A stretch of DNA of 13,066 nt from JAHJCW01 sp965369995 (GTDB lineage: Bacteria; Fidelibacterota; Marinisomatia; Marinisomatales; JAHJCW01): contig CBDURO010000039.1 of the NCBI GenBank assembly GCA_965369995.1, positions 1 to 13,066 of the forward strand, in the 5' to 3' direction. The position numbers and the translations under genes are program-made. A model generated the notes under the pieces. It searched no databases, was not told the origin of the DNA, and worked only from the letters and a program-made list of their open reading frames with translations. Positions 5,845 to 11,876 of this stretch are shown here, in pieces. How positions within the stretch are numbered: position 1 is the first letter of the stretch; each line of letters begins with the position of its first letter.

Positions 5845-7776
5845 TTAATCTTTATCTTTATTACGATCTTTGTATTTTTTCCACCAATAGTTTGTATCAA
5901 GGATAATATTTAGAGTAAAGTTACGCTCCACATCATCATCTTGGATTTTGCCGTCACCCTCTTTATCTTGGTATTGCTGTCGGTAACGTACTTCGACATC
6001 GATTGCAACATGCGGGCGTGTATATATTTTAAATCCAAATATCTGTCCGTCGGTTCGTTCTTTAAATATTTTATCGAAATCTTTATGATCAATGAAAAAG
6101 GAATAACTTCTTAAATATTCGGAAAAACTATATCTGCTTTTCAATGATATCGTAACATGTTTATTAAAATCATCTTCTCGGTGTACTTCTCGGTAGCGTG
6201 TTTTAAGACTTAGTCTTTTGGCAAGATATAGATTGAAATGCGTATTCCATCCGCTATACCATCCGTCTTCGTCTTCAATCGTTCTGGCGCGCGATATTAA
6301 CTCATACTCCCCATCATCATTTTTGATGAAGCGAGCCTTGTTATACTCATAACTACGATCGAATATTGACGTTTGAAAGTTAGGACTTTGAAAATCGGCA
6401 CCAATGCCAAACTCAAAAATTGAATTTCCAATAAATAAATTTGGAAATGATATTCCAAGACCGGGTGTGCTAAGTATTCCTAAATCTCCGGTTACAAATA
6501 TATCAGACCCGGCGACGGTTGCAATTTGATATTTTAATCCAAGACCGAATGCGTGAAGCTGAGATTTATCAATATTGTCTAAACTTATTAAATCATTTGT
6601 ATTGGTAGTATCATTTCCCACAATGACTGTTTCATTCGGGTAATTTTTCTTATCATCTTCTGGATCGACTTTGTCGGGATAGGAATCATGATCACTATCA
6701 AGTATATTTGAATATTGGTTGAAGTCGCCCACATAAGTAAAATTTGCATTGAATCTTTTCGAAACCCTTTTATTGAAGTAAATCCCTCCAATCCTTGGTC
6801 TAGTTAAATCATTTAAAAATAAATTTGCCATGAAATTGCGATTACCAGCTTTTATCTGTAGACCACTTAAATTTTCAAAAGGTAATATTACCGTATTATT
6901 GTAATTGTCGACTAAATATCCCCGACCAAATTCAAGTTTTTCTATCATTCCAATACGTAAGAATAATGGATCGGAAGGATGAAATATTTGTAGATGGTGA
7001 ATGTTATTAATTATATCCTGCCATTCATCCCAATTTTTTGTATAAAAACCCGCGCTCGGTGATATTGCAATCCATAGATTGTAAACAAGTTCAAATTCTT
7101 GCATGCGCAATTTTAAATAACTACCGGCGTGGAAATACGAGTCTGATCTATAACTTGCATTACCAGTTTTTTCTTTTGTAGAAAATTGAAAATTACGATG
7201 TCGTTTACTCGGTAAATTAAATTCTTTTTGTAGCGCTGGTAAATCGTATTGATAAATAAGCGAAAATATATATCTTCCGTCTCTGCGAGTTTCTTTAATG
7301 AAGTCCTTATTTACTAATATATAATCGGTTCTCGGATAAAAAGTACCATTATAAAGAATATTGTCTTTATAATTAATACTTAACTTTAATTTGTCGGAAC
7401 CGATGTAGCCAATAGCACCATTATCAACAACTACATTATAACAAAATGTATTAATGTCTCCTTCCTGGTGTATAATTACATTACCAGTAATTATCCGAAG
7501 ATATAAATCAGATTTATCAATCACTATTTTAGATTCAGGTTGCAGTTCTAATAGTGTTTCTTCACAAACTAATATGAATGTTTTTTCTTTACCGGAAGCT
7601 ATATACAAATCATCTGATATTCTTTTACCCAATTTTAGTTTTTTTACTGTGACACTATCACCTTCAAGCGTATATGAGGTAGCTGAAGGTCCATAGATAA
7701 ATGTAGGTAAGCTTCGGCCTTGAGCAGGCAACAGGTTCAATATAAATAAAGATAGAATTATAATTCTTTTTACCAT
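5845..7776 (-). CDS. Outer-membrane beta-barrel protein with N-terminal FecR-like domain and a calcium-loop-like insert
   Basis: The 643-residue protein begins with a signal peptide (MVKRIIILSLFILNLLPAQG, 1-20). Residues about 36-135 resemble a FecR-type domain: CEETLLELQPESKIVID (71-87), LYLRIITGNVIIHQEG (91-106) and VVVDNGAIGYIGSDKL (115-130) parallel the family's dgt.i.l...s, l..G.v and v.tp.a..gvrGt elements. From about 200 to the end, alternating hydrophobic/polar strands with aromatic ends suggest a beta-barrel of many strands, ending in NFTLNIILDTNYWWKKYKDR. An acidic insert, DSDHDSYPDKVDPEDD (360-375), resembles a thrombospondin type-3 calcium-binding repeat. No TonB plug is seen. It could be a porin-like or surface assembly protein; the exact function is unknown. 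The start is supported by AGGAG at 7782-7786 (complement). It is transcribed alone, away from the coiled-coil gene. Confidence 0.7.
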   Translation of the reverse strand: MVKRIIILSLFILNLLPAQGRSLPTFIYGPSATSYTLEGDSVTVKKLKLGKRISDDLYIASGKEKTFILVCEETLLELQPESKIVIDKSDLYLRIITGNVIIHQEGDINTFCYNVVVDNGAIGYIGSDKLKLSINYKDNILYNGTFYPRTDYILVNKDFIKETRRDGRYIFSLIYQYDLPALQKEFNLPSKRHRNFQFSTKEKTGNASYRSDSYFHAGSYLKLRMQEFELVYNLWIAISPSAGFYTKNWDEWQDIINNIHHLQIFHPSDPLFLRIGMIEKLEFGRGYLVDNYNNTVILPFENLSGLQIKAGNRNFMANLFLNDLTRPRIGGIYFNKRVSKRFNANFTYVGDFNQYSNILDSDHDSYPDKVDPEDDKKNYPNETVIVGNDTTNTNDLISLDNIDKSQLHAFGLGLKYQIATVAGSDIFVTGDLGILSTPGLGISFPNLFIGNSIFEFGIGADFQSPNFQTSIFDRSYEYNKARFIKNDDGEYELISRARTIEDEDGWYSGWNTHFNLYLAKRLSLKTRYREVHREDDFNKHVTISLKSRYSFSEYLRSYSFFIDHKDFDKIFKERTDGQIFGFKIYTRPHVAIDVEVRYRQQYQDKEGDGKIQDDDVERNFTLNIILDTNYWWKKYKDRNKDKD

Positions 7777-7809
7777 TACTACTCCTATGGAATTATGAGT
7801 TTTACTACA

Positions 7810-7839
7810 ATATTGAATTAGACTACTCTAATTTAACAA
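7810..7839 (-). promoter_or_regulatory. Possible promoter of the beta-barrel gene with a dyad in the spacer
   Basis: On the minus strand, TTGTTA (7839-7834) and CAATAT (7815-7810) are separated by exactly 18 bp, placing a start point about 27 bases before the ATG. The spacer is itself a perfect inverted repeat: arms AATTAGA (7816-7822) and TCTAATT (7827-7833) around CTAC. A dyad between the -35 and -10 boxes is a classic operator position, but the boxes match the sigma-70 consensus only partly. Confidence 0.3.
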
Positions 7840-7850
7840 AAGTTAGGACA

Positions 7851-7884
7851 TTGTACATGGTTCAAAAGTTGTACTGTTTATAAT
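7851..7884 (+). promoter_or_regulatory. Possible promoter region of the coiled-coil gene
   Basis: TATAAT at 7879-7884 is a perfect -10 box about 39 bases before the ATG. No good -35 box lies 16-18 bp upstream. Instead TTGTAC occurs twice as a direct repeat, at 7851-7856 and 7869-7874, with an 18-bp period, which might be an activator or repressor site. Confidence 0.35.
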
Positions 7885-7922
7885 AAAATATATATATTAA
7901 ATTTTACTTGGAGGAAAATCTG

Positions 7923-8822
7923 ATGAAAAAATATTTCAAGTATTTAATTAGCACTTTTATATTAACTTCTTTTATTATTGCTCAAGTTACAGAAAGCATG
8001 GTAGAGTTTAGGATGGGAAAGCACAACGCATTGCGATTGATTTTAATTGATGTTGATAAAAAATTGGTTGAAGGTGAATGGAAGCTATATACCAAATCAT
8101 TTGGTAAGCCCAACAAGAAAAAAGGTGAGTTTATAACAATAGGTGTGAATTTAAATGGGCTATCCAACCCGGTTGATTGGTATATGAAATTAGATAAAAA
8201 AAAGAAAAATGTTTTATTACAATTGTGTGTTATTTCAAATGAGGAATTTCTTTCATCGTCCAATCAAAGCGATAATTATAGGATCATCGAAAATTATTTA
8301 GAAAAATTTGTTTCTGTTGTTGAGAAGGCTAAAGTAAAAGCCGAATTTGAGACGGAGGGAAAAGCACTTGTTAAACTACAAAAGGAACTAAAAAAGCTTA
8401 ACGAAAATTATGACAGTAATCTTAAATCTATCGAAAAACATGCCAAAAAGATTAAAAAGGCGGAAAAAGAAAACAAATCAAATTCGAAAAAGCAAGCAGA
8501 AATGAGGGAAAGTATATCGGAGCAAGGACTAATTGTTGAAGAAATCCTTAGCAATCCTTCTGATTCCATTAATGAAGGAGAAGTTTCACCGGAATATGAA
8601 GAAGCGAATAAAAAGTTGTTAAAACTACAAAAAAAATTAGAAAAATTGGTTGATCAATACGGAAATAATTTAAAGTCGATTGATAAGTCAATTAAGAAAA
8701 TTGAGAAGGCTGAAAAAGGCAATAAATCAATTTTAAAAGACCAAGCTAAAAACAAGAAAAAAATATCTGAACAGGGAATGGTAGTGGAAAAACTTCGAAA
8801 GTTTCTGGAATCCATGAAATAA
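7923..8822 (+). CDS. Exported coiled-coil protein with an internal duplication, function unknown
   Basis: The start is the ATG at 7923, eight bases after GGAGG (7910-7914), giving 299 residues; the upstream TTG at 7908 would place the ribosome-binding site inside the gene. A signal peptide (MKKYFKYLISTFILTSFIIAQ, without its last residue, cut after A20 or Q21) exports it. Residues 25-135 form a compact domain rich in beta-type sequence (MVEFRMGKHNALRLILIDVD, GEFITIGVNL, NVLLQLCVIS). The C-terminal half is a lysine/glutamate-rich coiled coil made of two copies, 149-208 and 232-291, in register at an 83-residue offset without gaps; by hand count about 35 of 60 positions are identical, both ending ISEQG..VE. 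I do not recognise the family. It begins a plus-strand run with the lipid kinase 13 bp downstream. A periplasmic structural or cell-envelope role is a guess. Confidence 0.72.
   Translation: MKKYFKYLISTFILTSFIIAQVTESMVEFRMGKHNALRLILIDVDKKLVEGEWKLYTKSFGKPNKKKGEFITIGVNLNGLSNPVDWYMKLDKKKKNVLLQLCVISNEEFLSSSNQSDNYRIIENYLEKFVSVVEKAKVKAEFETEGKALVKLQKELKKLNENYDSNLKSIEKHAKKIKKAEKENKSNSKKQAEMRESISEQGLIVEEILSNPSDSINEGEVSPEYEEANKKLLKLQKKLEKLVDQYGNNLKSIDKSIKKIEKAEKGNKSILKDQAKNKKKISEQGMVVEKLRKFLESMK
8367..8795 (+). repeat. Two-copy in-frame tandem duplication within the coiled-coil gene
   Basis: Copy one (about 8367-8546) and copy two (about 8616-8795) encode aligned 60-residue coiled-coil units at a 249-bp offset, sharing LKLQK/KLQK, NLKSI, KKAEK/EKAEK, NKS, and ISEQG. 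The DNA copies have diverged clearly, so the duplication is not recent. Confidence 0.7.
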
Positions 8823-8835
8823 AACAAAGTCACTA

Positions 8836-9777
8836 ATGAATAAACAAATATCACAAAAAGTATTTTTTATTTGTAATCCGGCCGCCGGTGCTGGTCTAGC
8901 ACACGAAAGATGGTCAAAGCTATATGAGGAATTAATTGCGCATAATGTTGCATTTGATTACCAATTTACTACAATGCCAAAAAATGCAACAAAAATAGCT
9001 AGTGAAATAATTGAACGAGGTTATCGCCGCATTGCGGTATTTGGCGGCGACGGAACTGTAAATGAAGTATTGCAAGGAATAATGGAAAACGGTAAAACTC
9101 CCGACCAATTACAATTGATACTTATTCCAGCCGGGAGCAGCTGCGATTTTGCAAAAAAATATCCTAATACAAAGTCGAACATTGAATTGATTTTATCGGA
9201 CGATTTATTTGCTGTCGATATCGGTAAAATTGAATGTAATGACAGTGACGGAAATCCGGTAACAAATTATTTTATCAATAACTCCAGCATTGGTGTCATC
9301 AGTTTGGCAAATGAAAAATACAATAATGTCCGAGGACTATCTAAACAAATAAAAAGATGGAGTGTTGACGCTGCAGCTATAATAGCCGGTATCAAAGCTA
9401 TTGGTCAATTTAAACCAATATCTTGCGAATTACAATTCGATGATGAAGAAGTACATTTTACACAGATCACTAATATTACAGTTTTTAAAACGCCTTATTT
9501 TGGTGGTGGTATGTATTATAATGTTGAAACGAAACAAGATGATGGAAAACTTACAGTTGTTTTAGTTGATAGAACGTCAAAATTAAAATTATTAGGATTA
9601 ATTCCTGCTCTATATGCTGGAACTGCGTTAGATAAAAAATCTGCCCATCATCGCCAATGTAAAACTTTAAAATTTGACACAAATCGAAATTTTTATATAG
9701 AGATGGATGGTGAATCGGCAGGATATCCTCCCGCAAAATATTCAATTATTAAACAAGCTGTAAATATTGTAATATAA
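8836..9777 (+). CDS. Diacylglycerol kinase family lipid kinase (YegS/DgkB-like)
   Basis: The protein (313 residues, normal for the family) should phosphorylate a lipid alcohol such as diacylglycerol with ATP at the inner face of the membrane. The motifs fall in order: NPAAGAG (14-20), the nucleotide-binding FGGDGTVNEVLQG (69-81), IPAGSSCDFAKKY (97-109), YFGGGMYYNVETKQDDGKL (221-239) and the catalytic EMDGESAG (289-296), with D291 and E293 matching the Asp/Glu pair of YegS. The third motif is unusual: most members have a G-T-G-N-D-F-A type segment, here G-S-S-C-D-F-A, with the Asp kept. There is no signal peptide, as expected for a cytosolic enzyme. It follows the coiled-coil gene by 13 bp and precedes the hydrolase by 12 bp, which suggests one transcript. 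Lipid specificity cannot be read: diacylglycerol, phosphatidylglycerol or a sphingoid base are all possible. Confidence 0.9.
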   Translation: MNKQISQKVFFICNPAAGAGLAHERWSKLYEELIAHNVAFDYQFTTMPKNATKIASEIIERGYRRIAVFGGDGTVNEVLQGIMENGKTPDQLQLILIPAGSSCDFAKKYPNTKSNIELILSDDLFAVDIGKIECNDSDGNPVTNYFINNSSIGVISLANEKYNNVRGLSKQIKRWSVDAAAIIAGIKAIGQFKPISCELQFDDEEVHFTQITNITVFKTPYFGGGMYYNVETKQDDGKLTVVLVDRTSKLKLLGLIPALYAGTALDKKSAHHRQCKTLKFDTNRNFYIEMDGESAGYPPAKYSIIKQAVNIVI

Positions 9778-9789
9778 ATAGAAAACGTA

Positions 9790-10656
9790 ATGACAATTTC
9801 AAATTCATCATCAGAGAATATATCTGATTATTGTGCTCCCGGAACAAAATGGACTGAACAAATGGTATCGGTTTCCGATAATGTATCTTTAAGAGTAATT
9901 GAATTTCATCCGCATAAGAAAACTACACAACCAACTGTATTATTTATTGCCGGGTGGATTTCATTGATGAAGGGATGGAAGTTAGTTCTTCAAGAAATGA
10001 CCAAAGATTTTAATATAATTTATGTAGAAACGCGAGAAAAAATTTCATCACAAGTAAATGGGACAAAGGACTTTAGTGTTAAAGCAATCGCAACGGATTT
10101 AGTTAAGTTGGTAGAGATTTTTGGATTACAGAAAAATAAATACATAATGTTTGGCAGTTCACTGGGCGGTACGGCAATTCTCGAGAGTTATAAGGATTTA
10201 GAAAAACTTCCACTGTGTTTCGCATTACTAGGACCAAATGCAGAATATCGCGCACCGTGGTGGTGGTTAATCATAATTCATTTATTTTGGACGCGGCTAT
10301 ATGCGATCCTCAAACCGTTTGTTAAGTGGTATTTGCGAAAATTCCGCTTAGATATTGAATCTGACCTTGCTCAATATGAAAAATATTGCAATGCATTAGA
10401 TGCTGCTGATCCCAAAAAATTAAAACCGGGTGCTTTAGCTTTAGCAAAATACAAGGTTTGGGATATTTTAGAGAACATTGACTTACCGGTATTAATAATT
10501 GGCGCTACAAAAGATTTACTTCACGAACCACAAAATTTAATACAAATGGGTAAAATGTTGCCGAACAGTACATTTCTTGATATGGAAACGAACACTTTTG
10601 CACACGGCCCGGAATTGGTGGAAGAAATACGTAAATATATTGCCTCTTTAATATAA
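9790..10656 (+). CDS. Alpha/beta-fold hydrolase
   Basis: The 288-residue protein has an alpha/beta-hydrolase layout: strand and oxyanion region PTVLFIAGWISLMKGW (48-63), nucleophile elbow GSSLGGTA (122-129) with Ser124, acidic residue Asp242 in GATKDLLHEP (238-247) and His272 in FAHGPEL (270-276), together a plausible Ser-Asp-His triad. A variable cap lies at about 145-230, including an aromatic and hydrophobic stretch (PWWWLIIIHLFWTRLY, 156-171) that could dip into the membrane or bind a fatty chain. No signal peptide is seen. The gene follows the lipid kinase by 12 bp, so an esterase, lipase or acyl-thioesterase acting on a lipid linked to that kinase is a reasonable inference, not a demonstrated one. 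The ATG at 9790 lacks a Shine-Dalgarno and is probably reached by translational coupling. Confidence 0.85.
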   Translation: MTISNSSSENISDYCAPGTKWTEQMVSVSDNVSLRVIEFHPHKKTTQPTVLFIAGWISLMKGWKLVLQEMTKDFNIIYVETREKISSQVNGTKDFSVKAIATDLVKLVEIFGLQKNKYIMFGSSLGGTAILESYKDLEKLPLCFALLGPNAEYRAPWWWLIIIHLFWTRLYAILKPFVKWYLRKFRLDIESDLAQYEKYCNALDAADPKKLKPGALALAKYKVWDILENIDLPVLIIGATKDLLHEPQNLIQMGKMLPNSTFLDMETNTFAHGPELVEEIRKYIASLI

Positions 10657-10688
10657 AACCCTCAAGGTTTTTAAAGCCTTGAGAGTTT
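10656..10688 (+). terminator. Hairpin between the hydrolase and GNAT genes (possible terminator or repeat element)
   Basis: CTCAAGG (10661-10667) and CCTTGAG (10677-10683) form a perfect 7-bp stem with a 9-nt T/A-rich loop. Past one mismatch the stem extends by AAAC (10656-10659) pairing with GTTT (10685-10688). It is followed by only a weak T-rich stretch and ends 7 bases before the ATG of the GNAT gene. It may be a weak terminator or attenuator, or a copy of a dispersed palindromic repeat; it would also fold over the ribosome-binding region of the next gene. Confidence 0.5.
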
Positions 10689-10695
10689 AGTATTT

Positions 10696-11139
10696 ATGAA
10701 AGAATTGAGTATAAATCTTGCAACAAAACAGGACGAATCATTTTTGCGGGAAAACGCGCAATTATCTGGTGAATTATTCAATAGAAAATTAAAGTATAAC
10801 GAAATATTAGTAGCCAAAGTCGATATCCAACCAGTCGGATTTTTAATATTTGATTATTTGTGGTACCATATCCCATTTATCGCTTTTATATGGGTAGATG
10901 ATAAATATCGGAAAAACGGTATTGGTAGGGCACTTTTATATCATCTTGAGAAGTTTCTTCTAAAAGGAAAAAACGATGTATTGTTCAGTTCCTCAGAGGA
11001 AAATGCCAAAGAAGCCCAAGCATGGCATAAACAAATGGGTTTTAAAAAATGTGGTTTAATTTCTGAAATAAATGATAATAATACCGGCGAGGTGTTTTTC
11101 AGAAAATCATTAAAATTGAACTCCCAAAGCATCGCATAA
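10696..11139 (+). CDS. GNAT family N-acetyltransferase
   Basis: The 147-residue protein has the acetyl-CoA binding signature of the GNAT fold: IWVDDKYRKNGIGRALLYHLE (65-85, quoted over its core VDDKYRKNGIGRALLYHL), with the R-x-x-G-x-G pyrophosphate loop at 72-77. The later half follows with SSSEENAKEAQAWHKQMGF (98-116) and KKCG (117-120), as in RimI-type enzymes. It should transfer an acetyl group from acetyl-CoA to an amine; the acceptor (protein N-terminus, small amine or antibiotic) is not indicated. It lies 39 bp after the hydrolase, with a hairpin in the gap. Its last 30 bp overlap the end of the oppositely oriented DUF2461 gene. The ATG at 10696 is the only start that keeps the first strand (LSINLATKQDE). 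Confidence 0.9.
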   Translation: MKELSINLATKQDESFLRENAQLSGELFNRKLKYNEILVAKVDIQPVGFLIFDYLWYHIPFIAFIWVDDKYRKNGIGRALLYHLEKFLLKGKNDVLFSSSEENAKEAQAWHKQMGFKKCGLISEINDNNTGEVFFRKSLKLNSQSIA

Positions 11140-11805
11140 AAATTTCATATAGGGCGTTGCTGTCTTAAATAACCGACTACTCAACTCTATAAAATCTTCA
11201 TTTTGAATGTCACTTCTATTTAAGTTTTGCACAGCAATAAAATCTTTCCATTTTAAATCTTCGAGTAATTTATGATCTTTCGGAAAACCACGTGGTGCTA
11301 ATTTTAATTTATCTCCATATAAGTTAAACTCTTTTCTAAATATTTTATCATCACGGGCAGTTAGCCATCTTTTAGGTTGTTCAACAATATATTCTCTGAT
11401 CTTTAACAGAGCATCGGATGGTGGATGCCAAGTACCGATTCCAATAAAAATTTCATCGGGAGCAATATGTATATAATATCCAGGAGCATGCATATCTTTT
11501 CCCAGCCGATGTCGGAAATGAATTCCAATATTTGTTTTGTACGGTGTTTTATCTTTGGAAAAACGCGTATCGCGATAAATTCGCATAAGCGATCCACCAA
11601 TACGTTTTGGGACCGCGTTGAATTGTGGAGAAATTTTAGCTAAAGGTTCGCTCATAGCAGAAATATAATTTAATGCAGGAGTTAATACATCCGCTTCATA
11701 ACGTTGTTTATTCTGCATAAACCAATTGCGATTGTTATTTTTGGATAATTCCTGTAAAAAATCGACCGTCATAGATTTAAAACCTTTGAAACCAATATCA
11801 TCCAT
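11110..11805 (-). CDS. DUF2461 family protein (TIGR02453-type)
   Basis: The 231-residue protein matches the DUF2461 family along its whole length. Diagnostic segments are NNNRNWFMQNKQRYE (23-37), the basic RIYRDTRFSKDKTPYKTN (75-92), GYYIHI (109-114) with GIGTWHP (122-128), and LAPRGFPKDHKLLEDLKW (169-186). The family is widespread and often encoded alone; no biochemical function that I can state is established. There is no signal peptide or membrane span, so it is probably cytosolic. The ATG at 11805 is favoured because the next in-frame Met, M12, lies at the edge of the conserved region; no Shine-Dalgarno is visible. It is divergent from the nucleoside kinase gene across 71 bp and convergent with the GNAT gene, overlapping it by 30 bp. 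Confidence 0.92.
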   Translation of the reverse strand: MDDIGFKGFKSMTVDFLQELSKNNNRNWFMQNKQRYEADVLTPALNYISAMSEPLAKISPQFNAVPKRIGGSLMRIYRDTRFSKDKTPYKTNIGIHFRHRLGKDMHAPGYYIHIAPDEIFIGIGTWHPPSDALLKIREYIVEQPKRWLTARDDKIFRKEFNLYGDKLKLAPRGFPKDHKLLEDLKWKDFIAVQNLNRSDIQNEDFIELSSRLFKTATPYMKFLCDALGVQF

Positions 11806-11824
11806 ATTAAATACTTAATTATTT

Positions 11825-11850
11825 ATCGTTTATCATTAAATTTAAACGAT
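11825..11850. promoter_or_regulatory. Inverted repeat in the divergent DUF2461/kinase intergenic region
   Basis: ATCGTTTA (11825-11832) and TAAACGAT (11843-11850) form perfect 8-bp arms with a 10-nt spacer in the only 71 bp between two divergent genes. Its place and symmetry suit a regulator binding site, but no promoter boxes could be fixed with confidence. Confidence 0.35.
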
Positions 11851-11876
11851 TATTACTACTGAAAGAAAATAAAAAA

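Noticed and set aside
7908..7922. TTG at 7908 as the start of the coiled-coil protein
   Set aside because: It would put the GGAGG ribosome-binding site inside the coding region and add five residues before a normal signal peptide; the ATG at 7923 fits better.
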